DNA of 64,000 bases, taken from contig DATKQY010000053.1 of assembly GCA_035532475.1 (NCBI GenBank), positions 52,946 to 116,945 on the forward strand, given 5' to 3'. The notes below the pieces were generated by a model. The model was not told where the DNA came from and did no database searches. It saw only the letters and a list, made by a program, of their open reading frames with translations. Position 1 is the stretch's first letter. Every line of letters starts with the position of its first letter. Shown here piece after piece: positions 51,179 to 59,483 of this stretch. The DNA comes from DATKQY01 sp035532475. Lineage in GTDB: Bacteria > Actinomycetota > Acidimicrobiia > Acidimicrobiales > Bog-793. The position numbers and the translations under genes were made by a program.

Positions 51179-51814
51179 ATGGCACTGCAACTTGGCGACG
51201 CCGCGCCGGACTTCACCGCCGATTCGACCGAGGGGCCGATCCACCTGTACGAGTACCTCGGCGACGGCTGGGGCGTGTTGTTCTCCCATCCGAAGGACTT
51301 CACGCCGGTGTGCACGACCGAGCTCGGCGAGGTCGCGCGGCTGAAGGGGGAGTTCGACAAGCGGAACACGAAGGTGCTCGGCCTCTCCGTCGACTCGGTC
51401 GAGTCGCACACGGGCTGGGTGGGTGACATCAAGGACGCGACGGGCCAGGCGCTCAACTACCCGTTGATCGGCGATCCCGACCACAAGGTCTCGGACCTCT
51501 ACGGGATGATCCACCCGAACGCGAGCGATACCCTCACCGTGCGCTCGGTCTTCGTGATCGGCCCGGACAAGAAGGTGAAGCTCACGATCACCTACCCGGC
51601 GAGCACCGGCCGGAACTTCGAGGAGATCCTGCGGGTGATCGACTCGCTCCAGGTGACGTCGGGATACTCGGTGTCGACGCCGGTCAACTGGCACGAGGGC
51701 GAAGAGGTCATCATCGCTCCCGCGATCTCCGACGAGGACGCCAAGGAGAAGTTCCCGAAGGGCTTCCGGACGGTGAAGCCCTACCTGCGCTACACGCCGC
51801 AGCCCAACCGCTGA
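51179..51814 (+). CDS. 1-Cys peroxiredoxin (Prx6 type)
   Basis: 211 residues. The peroxidatic Cys45 lies in FTPVCTTELGEVARL; it is the only cysteine in the protein, so this is a true 1-Cys enzyme that needs an external thiol. The C-terminal extension (PVNWHEGEEVIIAP, GFRTVKPYLRYTPQP) is typical of Prx6. It reduces hydrogen peroxide and alkyl or lipid hydroperoxides in the cytoplasm. GAGGAG lies six bases before ATG 51179, and a well-formed promoter lies upstream; expression is probably high and monocistronic, with a hairpin after the gene. Confidence 0.94.
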   Translation: MALQLGDAAPDFTADSTEGPIHLYEYLGDGWGVLFSHPKDFTPVCTTELGEVARLKGEFDKRNTKVLGLSVDSVESHTGWVGDIKDATGQALNYPLIGDPDHKVSDLYGMIHPNASDTLTVRSVFVIGPDKKVKLTITYPASTGRNFEEILRVIDSLQVTSGYSVSTPVNWHEGEEVIIAPAISDEDAKEKFPKGFRTVKPYLRYTPQPNR

Positions 51815-51835
51815 GCCGGTCCGACCGAAGCATCG

Positions 51836-51851
51836 GGGGGCCACCCCCGCC
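51836..51851 (+). terminator. hairpin after the peroxiredoxin gene
   Basis: CGGGGG (51836-51841) pairs with CCCCCG (51846-51851) around GCCA, 22 bases after the stop. Confidence 0.5.
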
Positions 51852-51962
51852 GGCACGCGACGGTCGCCCGGAGCGCACCGCCCCCGACGGCGCCTGAGGG
51901 TGCCGGTGCGGGGGCGGCGGCGCGTCCGGGGTCCGAGCGCCCGCCCGGGCTACGATCTCGCC

Positions 51963-53384
51963 GTGCGCAGCGCCGTGCTCGCCGTTTGGCGTCGTTGCTG
52001 CGCCGTCCCGGTGCTCGAGCAGGACGCCCTGCTCTATCTGGCGTCGGCGCTCTTCGCGCTCTGCACCGCGTTCGTCGCGATCTCGGCCGACTACCGCCAG
52101 TGGGGCCAGATGGCCGCGGTCGCCTACGTCGCCGGGGCCGCCATCTGCCTCGCGGTCTCACGGCGCGCCCGCCGGCGCGGGATCGCCGCCGAGCGGATCG
52201 GCTGGACACGCCGCCTCGTCGTGCTGGTGCTCGTCGTCGGCGCCGTCCTGCTCCCGCTGTTCGCCCAGTTGACGTGGCGTGCCGAGGCGCGCCCGGGCGC
52301 CCATGCCCAGCCCGAGGTGGCGGTGGTCGAGCGTGCCGGCGATCGCGCCGTGCACGCGCAGGATCCCTACCTGAGGAACCCGCGCTCGGTCGGCGTCCCG
52401 CCCTCCAGCGACTCGCCGAGCGTCGACCAGAGCTCCTTCTTCCCCTACCTGCCAGGCATGGTCCCCTTCGGCCTGCTGAACGCCGTCGGCGGCCCGCCCG
52501 AGCTGCGCGACGCCCGGGTCGCGCTCGGCGGCTTCACGCTCGTCGTCGGGGCGATCGCGCTGCTGGCGAGCGACGCAACCCTCGGCCGGCGGGGGAGGGC
52601 GCTGCAGTTCCTCGTCGTCCTGCCCTCGGGGGCGCTCCCGATGGTCACCGGAGGAGATGACCTCCCGGTGCTCGCGCTGATGCTCCTCGGCCTCGTGCTC
52701 GCGCAGCGAAGACGTGCCGTCCTCGCCGGGCTCGCCATGGGCTGTGCCGGGACGCTGAAGTTCACGGCGTGGCCGCTCCTGCTGCTGCTCCTGCTCTCGG
52801 TGCGCGACCGCGAGGGTAATCGGGCGCCGCTCCGCTACGGCCTGGCCGTGCTGATCATCGTCGTGCCGGTGATCGGCGCCGGCATCGTGCTCGACCCGAG
52901 CGCGTTCTTCGAGAACGTCGTGCGCTTCCCGCTCGGCCTCGCCCGCGTGAAGTCCCCCGCGGCGAGCCCGCTGCTCGGCCAGGTGCTCGTCACCGTGTTC
53001 CCCCGCGACAAGACGCTCATCACCGCGCTCCTGGTCCTCGTCGGCGTGGCGATCGTCATCGTGGCGCTCGTCCGACACCCGCCGCGCACGGTCGCCGGCG
53101 CGGCCCGGTTCACGGCCTTCGCGATGCTGGTCGCGACCGTGCTCGCACCGGCGACGCGCTTCGGCTACCTGATCTACCCGGCGAATCTCTTCGTCTGGGC
53201 CTACGTCCTCGACGGGATGCGCCCCGCGGGCGCCGCGGCGGTCAGCGACGAGGATCAGCTGGCGTCGTCGATCTCGAACACCGTCAGGACGAGCGAGCTC
53301 GTGGGCGCGGTCTCGCTGCCACCGCCGAGCGCCGGGGTGATGGACGGGTTCACGGGCTCGATGGTCACGCCGAGCTCCCAGTAG
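51963..53384 (+). CDS. GT87-like multi-pass membrane protein, leaderless
   Basis: 473 residues with about ten helices. QDPYLRNPRSVGVPPSSDSP in an outer loop, FFPYLPGMVPFGLLNAVGG, and LAGLAMGCAGTLKFTAWPLL match the layout of DUF2029/GT87-type polyprenol-dependent transferases, though more weakly than the gene at 44045. TACGAT (51951-51956) lies six bases before GTG 51963 with no ribosome-binding site, indicating a leaderless message. The last 43 codons overlap the convergent gene at 53255 by 130 bases on the opposite strand, and that tail is polar. Confidence 0.75.
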   Translation: MRSAVLAVWRRCCAVPVLEQDALLYLASALFALCTAFVAISADYRQWGQMAAVAYVAGAAICLAVSRRARRRGIAAERIGWTRRLVVLVLVVGAVLLPLFAQLTWRAEARPGAHAQPEVAVVERAGDRAVHAQDPYLRNPRSVGVPPSSDSPSVDQSSFFPYLPGMVPFGLLNAVGGPPELRDARVALGGFTLVVGAIALLASDATLGRRGRALQFLVVLPSGALPMVTGGDDLPVLALMLLGLVLAQRRRAVLAGLAMGCAGTLKFTAWPLLLLLLLSVRDREGNRAPLRYGLAVLIIVVPVIGAGIVLDPSAFFENVVRFPLGLARVKSPAASPLLGQVLVTVFPRDKTLITALLVLVGVAIVIVALVRHPPRTVAGAARFTAFAMLVATVLAPATRFGYLIYPANLFVWAYVLDGMRPAGAAAVSDEDQLASSISNTVRTSELVGAVSLPPPSAGVMDGFTGSMVTPSSQ

Positions 53385-53971
53385 TAGCCGTCGGCGCTCG
53401 GTCGCTTCGCCAGGATCTCGGTGCCGCGGCCGTCAGCGGTCGCGACGACCGACATCTTGCTCCAGTGCTGGTGGGCGAGCTCGGCGTCGTAGAAGGCGAC
53501 GACGCTCTGCGGCGTGGACGGCACCGCCAGCGTGACCTCGCAGTCGTAGAGGTAGGTGCCACCGCTCGGGCACGACGAGCTCTTCCTCGTCGTGCGCTCG
53601 GGCACGACGAGCGCGTTCAGCACGTCCGGCGGCGGCTGACCGGCCGAGATCACGGGGCGCAGCAGCGCCTTCGCCCCGACGGCGGGGAGCTTCACGCCTG
53701 CTAGGTGGTTGAGGCTGGCGGGCGGGGTGGTCTGCCCCGGCCCCGAGGTGATCGCTCCGGCGACGAAGCCGCCGCCGCCGATCACGACCGCGAGCGCGAG
53801 GACGATCAGGGCCGGCCCGCGGCGCGGCCGCTGGGCGAAGCGCGGCGCGGCGGCGCCGACCGTGCCGGTCCCACCGCGGCCTCCGACCTCGTCGGCGGAC
53901 GTGGCGCCGTTCGCGGCGAGGCCGTCGACGGTGCCCGGCAGGTCGGGATGGGCTGGTGGGTGGAGTGGCAC
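53255..53971 (-). CDS. single-pass membrane-anchored hypothetical protein
   Basis: 238 residues, family not recognised. A polar Pro/Gly-rich cytoplasmic start (1-52), one transmembrane helix (ALIVLALAVVIGGGGFVAGA) and an outer domain of about 160 residues with two cysteines (in SSCPSGGTYLYDCEVTLAVP) that could form a disulfide. SVVAFYDAELAHQHWSKMSV resembles segments found in actinobacterial exported proteins of unknown role. It is convergent with, and overlaps by 130 bases, the GT87-like gene, and lies divergent from relA with a 90-base gap. Confidence 0.7.
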   Translation of the reverse strand: MPLHPPAHPDLPGTVDGLAANGATSADEVGGRGGTGTVGAAAPRFAQRPRRGPALIVLALAVVIGGGGFVAGAITSGPGQTTPPASLNHLAGVKLPAVGAKALLRPVISAGQPPPDVLNALVVPERTTRKSSSCPSGGTYLYDCEVTLAVPSTPQSVVAFYDAELAHQHWSKMSVVATADGRGTEILAKRPSADGYYWELGVTIEPVNPSITPALGGGSETAPTSSLVLTVFEIDDAS

Positions 53972-54060
53972 GGCAGGGGTCCGGCCCGAAGTCTACCGGT
54001 GGGCACGTCGGGCCACCTGTCGACGCGTGGCCGGAGCGGCGGGCAGCGGTAGCCTGGGAC

Positions 54061-56334
54061 ATGGCCGTCGTCGACCCGCTCACCAGGGCAGGCACCCCCG
54101 CGGAGTGGTCCCGCGCCGGTGGCGGCGCGCCGACCGAGGCGGTGGAGCCGTTGCTGGCCGAGCTCGAGGTCCATCGCCCCGGTGAGGACGCCGGGATCGT
54201 CCGTCGGGCCCACGATCTCGCGACCAAGGCCCACGCCGGTCAGTTCCGCCTCTCGGGCGAGCCGTACGTCACCCACTCGATCGCCGTCGCGATGATCGTC
54301 GCCGAGCTCGGCCTCGACGCAACCAGCGCGACGGCCGCCCTGCTGCACGACGTCGTCGAGGACTCCGAGGTGACGCTCGCCGAGATCGAAGCGGAGTTCG
54401 GGCCGACCGTCGCCGCCATCGTCGACGGCGTCACCAAGCTCGACCGGCTGAACTTCTCCTCCAAGGAGGCCCAGCAGGCGGCGACGGTGCGCAAGATGCT
54501 CGTGGCGATGGCCAAGGACTGGCGGGTCCTCGTCATCAAGCTCGCCGACCGCCTCCACAACATGCGCACGCTCTCGGCGATGCCCGAGTGGAAGCAGCGC
54601 CGGACCGCCCAGCAGACGCTCGACATCTTCGCCCCGCTGGCACACCGCCTCGGGATCCAGGAGGTCAAGTGGCAGCTCGAGGACCTCTCCTTCCAGGCCC
54701 TGCACCCGAAGCGCTACGCCGAGATCGCCCAGATGGTCGCGACGCGCGCGCCGCGGCGCGAGGTCGAGCTGACCCAGGTCGTCGAGCTGCTCAGAGGGCG
54801 GCTGGCGGCCCTCGGGATCGAGGCTGTCGTGACGGGCCGGCCGAAGCATCTCTGGAGCATCTACGAGAAGATGGTGGTCCGCGGCAAGGAGTTCGACGAG
54901 ATCCACGACCTCGTCGGCATCCGCATCGTGGTCGAGTCCGAGAAGGACTGCTGGGCGGCGCTCGGCTCGGTCCACGCGTTGTGGCCCCCCGTCCCCGGCC
55001 GCTTCAAGGACTACATCAACTCGCCGAAGTTCAACCTCTACCAGTCCCTCCACACGACGGTGGTGGGGCCGCGCGGCAAGCCGCTCGAGATCCAGATCCG
55101 CACCCAGGAGATGCACCGGCGCGCCGAGTACGGCATCGCCGCGCACTGGGGCTACAAGGAGGACGCCGCCCACCCCGGCAGCGCGCGCTCCGCCGACGAC
55201 ATCGCGTGGCTGCAGCGGATCGTCGACTGGGAGCGGGACATGCCCGACCCTATCGAGTTCTTGGAGACGCTAAAGCTCGACCTCGAGCAGGACGAGGTCT
55301 ACGTCTTCACGCCGAAGGGCGAGATCGTCACCCTCCCGGCCGAGGCGACCCCGGTGGACTTCGCCTACGCGATCCACACCGAGGTCGGCCACCGCTGCGT
55401 GGGCGCGCGCGTGAACGGCCGTCTCGTGCCGCTCGACGCCAAGCTGCAGTCCGGCGACACCGTCGAGATCTTCACCTCGAAAGTGCCGTCGGCCGGCCCC
55501 TCGCGGGACTGGCTCCAGATCGTCGTCTCGCCGCGCGCGCGCAACAAGATCCGCCAGTGGTTCTCCCGCGAGCGCCGTGAGGACGCGATCGAGACCGGTC
55601 GCGAGGAGCTGACCAAGGCGCTGCGCCGGGAGGGGCTCCCCGCGCAGAAGCTGACGGGCTCGCCCGCGCTGAGCGACCTGTTCGCCTCGATGGGCTATGC
55701 GGACATCGAGGCGCTCTACGCCGCGATCGGCGAGGGCCACTGCTCGGCGCGCGGGGTCGTCCAGCGGCTGCGTCGCGACCTCGTCGGTGGCGAGATGCAG
55801 CTGCCGACGACGGCGCTGCCCACCCGGCGGCCGACGACGCGGCGCACGGGCACTGCGGGCGTCTACGTCGAGGGGCTCGACGACGTGATGGTCCGGCTCT
55901 CCCGCTGCTGCACGCCCGTGCCGGGTGACCCGATAATCGGCTTCATCACACGCGGCCGCGGCGTCTCGGTGCACCGCGAGGACTGCGTCAACGCCCTGTC
56001 GCTCTCGGGGGGCGACCGCGAGCGGCTCATCGAGGTCGAGTGGGACGAGCACCGCTCGGGCGTGTTCGTCGCCGGCGTGGAGGTGAAGGCGCTCGACCGC
56101 TCCCAGCTGCTCGCCGACGTGGCGCGCGTCCTCGCCGAGCACCACGTCGGCATCGTCTCCTCCTCGTCCCAGGCGACGGCGGATAGGGTGGCCCGCATGC
56201 GATTCGAGTGCGAGCTTGCCGACGCGTCGCACCTCGACTCGGTCCTCACCTCGCTCCGCCAGCTGGAGGGCGTGTACGACGCGTACCGCCTGCTCCCCGG
56301 CAAGAGCGGCTCGCTTCGCGCCTCCACCCGGTGA
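54061..56334 (+). CDS. relA: bifunctional (p)ppGpp synthetase/hydrolase RelA/SpoT
   Basis: 757 residues with the full Rel layout: HD hydrolase (LLHDVVEDSEVTLAEIE, His96-Asp97; KLADRLHNMRTL), synthetase (RIVVESEKDCWAALG; GRFKDYINSPKFNLYQSLHT), TGS (VYVFTPKGEIVTLPAEATPV), helical and Cys-bearing region (RLSRCCTPVPGDPIIGF) and C-terminal ACT. It makes and degrades the stringent-response alarmone on or off the ribosome. TAGCCT (54050-54055) lies five bases before ATG 54061, with no clear Shine-Dalgarno sequence: probably leaderless. Its stop overlaps the GTG of hisS. Confidence 0.97.
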   Translation: MAVVDPLTRAGTPAEWSRAGGGAPTEAVEPLLAELEVHRPGEDAGIVRRAHDLATKAHAGQFRLSGEPYVTHSIAVAMIVAELGLDATSATAALLHDVVEDSEVTLAEIEAEFGPTVAAIVDGVTKLDRLNFSSKEAQQAATVRKMLVAMAKDWRVLVIKLADRLHNMRTLSAMPEWKQRRTAQQTLDIFAPLAHRLGIQEVKWQLEDLSFQALHPKRYAEIAQMVATRAPRREVELTQVVELLRGRLAALGIEAVVTGRPKHLWSIYEKMVVRGKEFDEIHDLVGIRIVVESEKDCWAALGSVHALWPPVPGRFKDYINSPKFNLYQSLHTTVVGPRGKPLEIQIRTQEMHRRAEYGIAAHWGYKEDAAHPGSARSADDIAWLQRIVDWERDMPDPIEFLETLKLDLEQDEVYVFTPKGEIVTLPAEATPVDFAYAIHTEVGHRCVGARVNGRLVPLDAKLQSGDTVEIFTSKVPSAGPSRDWLQIVVSPRARNKIRQWFSRERREDAIETGREELTKALRREGLPAQKLTGSPALSDLFASMGYADIEALYAAIGEGHCSARGVVQRLRRDLVGGEMQLPTTALPTRRPTTRRTGTAGVYVEGLDDVMVRLSRCCTPVPGDPIIGFITRGRGVSVHREDCVNALSLSGGDRERLIEVEWDEHRSGVFVAGVEVKALDRSQLLADVARVLAEHHVGIVSSSSQATADRVARMRFECELADASHLDSVLTSLRQLEGVYDAYRLLPGKSGSLRASTR

Positions 56335-57593
56335 GCTCCTTCCAGGCGCCGAGAGGCACCCGGGACGTCCTCGCTCCTGAGAGCGCGCGCTTCGAGGCCG
56401 TGGTGGCGCGCTTCGCCGCGCTTTCGCGTCTCGCCGGGTTCGGCCTGTACGTCGGGCCGATGTTCGAGGACGCCGCCGTGTTCCGGCGCGGCGTCGGCGA
56501 GGAGTCCGAGGTCGTCGCGAAGGAGATGTACGAGTTCGAGGACAAGGGCGGACGCGTGCTCGCGCTCCGGCCGGAGGGGACTGCCTCGGCCGTGCGCGCC
56601 TTCATCCAGCACCGCCCGCCGGTGCCGTGGAAGGCCTGGTACGTGACCCCGGCGTTCCGCTACGAGGCGCCCCAGGCCGGCCGCTATCGCCAGCATCACC
56701 AGCTCGGCGTCGAGGTGCTCGGCAGCGAGGACCCCGACGTCGACGTCGAGGTGATCGCGCTGCTCGGCGCGTTCCTCGGTGCGCTCGGGGTGTCGCGCGT
56801 CGATCTTCGGGTCAACTCGATGGGCGACGCGAGCTGCATGCCGGCGTACCGCCAGGCGCTCTCGGACCACCTGGCGGCGCACGAGTCCGAGCTGTGCGAC
56901 GAGCACCGCGAGCGCTGGCGGCGGAACCCGCTTCGCGTGCTCGACTGCAAGCGGGCGGCGTGCGTCGCCGTGCGCGAGGGGGCGCCCCGCATCGCCGACT
57001 ACCTCTGCGAGCCGTGCCGGGCCCACTTCGCACGGGTGCTCGAGGGCCTCGACGCCCTCGGCATCGCGTGGCGGCGGGACGACTGGCTGGTCCGGGGCCT
57101 CGACTACTACACGCGCACCACCTTCGAGTTCAGCGCGCTCGCGCTCGACGCGGCGCAGAACGGCGTCGGCGGCGGAGGGCGCTACGACGGGCTGGCGGAG
57201 GTGCTCGGCGGCCCGCCCACCCCGGGGGTCGGCTTCGGCAGCGGGATCGAGCGCATCCTCCTCGCCTGCGAGGCCGAAGGCGCCCTCGCGGACGTCGGGC
57301 AGGTGCTCGAGGTGTTCGTCGTCGACCTCGTCGGCGGCGCGGCGGCACGCGACCTCACCCACGAGCTGCGCCGGGCGGGCATCGCCGCCGAGCGCGCGTT
57401 CGACGGTCGCTCGCTGAAGGCGCAGCTGAAGGTGGCCGACCGCTCGGGGGCCAGGCTGGCCTGCATCGTCGGGCCGGAGGAGGAGGCCTCGGGCAAGGTG
57501 ACGCTCAGGGTGCTGCGGGGCCCCGACGCCCATCACCAGGAGGCCGTCGCTCGCGACGAGCTCGTGGCGCGGGTGCGGAGCGCACGGCCGTGA
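56331..57593 (+). CDS. hisS: histidyl-tRNA synthetase
   Basis: 420 residues. The class II core shows SFQAPRGTRDVLAPES at the start, motif 2 (FRYEAPQAGRYRQHHQLGVE), the His-specific LVRGLDYYTRTTFEF and GGGGRYDGL, and motif 3 (GVGFGSGIERILL); the C-terminal anticodon domain follows. GTG 56331 overlaps the relA stop (GTGA), and the stop overlaps the aspS GTG, so relA-hisS-aspS are translationally coupled. Confidence 0.96.
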   Translation: MSSFQAPRGTRDVLAPESARFEAVVARFAALSRLAGFGLYVGPMFEDAAVFRRGVGEESEVVAKEMYEFEDKGGRVLALRPEGTASAVRAFIQHRPPVPWKAWYVTPAFRYEAPQAGRYRQHHQLGVEVLGSEDPDVDVEVIALLGAFLGALGVSRVDLRVNSMGDASCMPAYRQALSDHLAAHESELCDEHRERWRRNPLRVLDCKRAACVAVREGAPRIADYLCEPCRAHFARVLEGLDALGIAWRRDDWLVRGLDYYTRTTFEFSALALDAAQNGVGGGGRYDGLAEVLGGPPTPGVGFGSGIERILLACEAEGALADVGQVLEVFVVDLVGGAAARDLTHELRRAGIAAERAFDGRSLKAQLKVADRSGARLACIVGPEEEASGKVTLRVLRGPDAHHQEAVARDELVARVRSARP

Positions 57594-59419
57594 GCAGCGT
57601 CGCCGGCCGGGACCTCCCGGGAGGGCTGGCGGGCTGGCCGGCGCTCGCCGCCGGGCAGGTGCCCGAGGCGGTCGGGCTGCGCGACCGCTACTGCGGGACG
57701 CTGAGCCCCGAGGACGTCGGACGCGAGGTGGCATTGTGCGGGTGGGTGGCCCGCCGGCGCGAGCACGGCGAGCACCTGGCCTTCCTCGACCTGAGGGACC
57801 ACACCGGCGTGGTGCAGTGCGTCGTCGACGGCGCCCACGCGCTGCGCCCGGAGTTCGTGGTGCGGGTGACGGGCACGGTGCGGCTGCGCCCGGAGGGGAC
57901 GGCCAACCCGGGGCTCGCCACCGGCGAGGTCGAGCTCGGCGGGTGCGTCGTCGAGACGCTCTCGGCGGCCGAGCCACCGCCGTTCAGCCTGGACGGCCGC
58001 GCGGAGACGGACGAGGCCGTCCGCCTCCGCTACCGCTATCTCGACCTGCGCAGCGAGCGGATGCAGAAGAACCTGCGGATCCGCGCGGCGGTGAACTCGG
58101 CGCTCAGGCGGGCGATGGAGCGCCTCGGCTTCCTCGAAATCGAGACGCCGTTGCTGTGGACGCCGACGCCGGAAGGGGCGCGCGAGTTCGCCGTCCCGTC
58201 CCGGCTCCAGCACGGCTCGTTCTACGTCCTGCCCCAGAGCCCCCAGATCGCCAAGCAGCTGACGATGGTCGGCGGGGCCGACCGCTACTACCAGATCGCC
58301 CGGTGCCTGCGGGACGAGGACCTTCGCGCCGACCGTCAGTTCGAGTTCACCCAGCTCGACGTGGAGGCCTCCTTCGTCGAGCAGGAGGACGTCTGGGGCT
58401 TCGTCTCCGAGGCGGTGCTCGATGCGACCGAGGCGGTGACCGGGGAGCGGCCGGGCGAGATCACGCGGATGACCTGGAGCGAGGCGATCGACCGCTTCGG
58501 GAGCGACAAGCCGGACCTCCGCTTCGGCATGGCCCTCGTCGACGTGAAGGCGGCGCTCGCCGAGACCGAGTTCCGCGCCTTTCAGGCGCCGAGCGTGAAG
58601 GCGATCCGGGTCGAGGGCGCTGCGAGCTTCACCCGGGCCCGCCTCGACGGCCTGATCGAACGCGCCAAGTCGCTCGGCGCGAAGGGCCTGGTGTGGATGC
58701 GCGTCGTCGCCTCCGGCCAACCGGCCGGGTCGCTCGACCTCGAGGCGCCGGTCGCCAAGTTCCTGGGCGACGCCGAGCGCGCCGGCCTGCTCGCCGCGAC
58801 GGGGGCGGCAGCGGGCGACCTGCTGGTGATCGTCGCCGACGAGCACCGCCGCGCCTGCGAGGTGCTCGGCCAGCTGCGCCTCGACCTGGCGAAGCCCCCG
58901 GTGTGGGAGGGGCCGCACCGCTTCTGCTGGGTCGTCGACTTCCCGCTGTTCGACGGCGTCGACGAGGAGGGACGGCCGCTGGCGGCCCACCACCCGTTCA
59001 CGATGCCGCACGCCGGCGACCTCGACCTGCTCGAGACGGACCCGCTCGCGGTGCGCGCCCAGTCCTACGACCTCGTGCTCAACGGGTGGGAGCTCGGCTC
59101 GGGGAGCATCCGGATCCACCGTGCCGACGTCCAGCGCCGGGTGTTCGCCGCGCTCGGGATCACCGACGAGGAGGCCGAGGCGCGCTTCGGCTTCCTGACG
59201 GGCGCGTTCCGTTACGGCGCGCCGCCGCACGGGGGCTTCGCTGTCGGCCTGGACCGGCTCGTGGCCATCCTCGCCGGGGAGGAGAACATCCGAGAGGTGA
59301 TCGCCTTCCCGAAGACCCAGTCGGGGACGGACCTGATGACCGGGGCCCCGAAGCCGATCGGCGCCCGCCAGCTCGCCGAGCTCGGCGTGCGCGTCGTGAC
59401 CCCGCCGCCCAAGGGCTGA
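57590..59419 (+). CDS. aspS: aspartyl-tRNA synthetase, bacterial type
   Basis: 609 residues including a 40-residue N-terminal extension rich in Gly/Ala/Pro, slightly longer than the usual 590. OB-fold anticodon domain (VALCGWVARRREHGEHLAFL), class II core with LPQSPQIAKQLTMVGG, motif 2 (RCLRDEDLRADRQFEFTQLD), the bacterial GAD insertion around 320-420, and motif 3 (PHGGFAVGLDRLVAILAG). Whether it also charges tRNA-Asn cannot be read from these motifs. GTGA overlap with hisS. Confidence 0.96.
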   Translation: MSSVAGRDLPGGLAGWPALAAGQVPEAVGLRDRYCGTLSPEDVGREVALCGWVARRREHGEHLAFLDLRDHTGVVQCVVDGAHALRPEFVVRVTGTVRLRPEGTANPGLATGEVELGGCVVETLSAAEPPPFSLDGRAETDEAVRLRYRYLDLRSERMQKNLRIRAAVNSALRRAMERLGFLEIETPLLWTPTPEGAREFAVPSRLQHGSFYVLPQSPQIAKQLTMVGGADRYYQIARCLRDEDLRADRQFEFTQLDVEASFVEQEDVWGFVSEAVLDATEAVTGERPGEITRMTWSEAIDRFGSDKPDLRFGMALVDVKAALAETEFRAFQAPSVKAIRVEGAASFTRARLDGLIERAKSLGAKGLVWMRVVASGQPAGSLDLEAPVAKFLGDAERAGLLAATGAAAGDLLVIVADEHRRACEVLGQLRLDLAKPPVWEGPHRFCWVVDFPLFDGVDEEGRPLAAHHPFTMPHAGDLDLLETDPLAVRAQSYDLVLNGWELGSGSIRIHRADVQRRVFAALGITDEEAEARFGFLTGAFRYGAPPHGGFAVGLDRLVAILAGEENIREVIAFPKTQSGTDLMTGAPKPIGARQLAELGVRVVTPPPKG

Positions 59420-59483
59420 GGCCCGGCCCGGGCGGGCGCCCGGCCCGCTCGCATCGCGGCGCGCGGTCGGTGAGGATGGGTCG

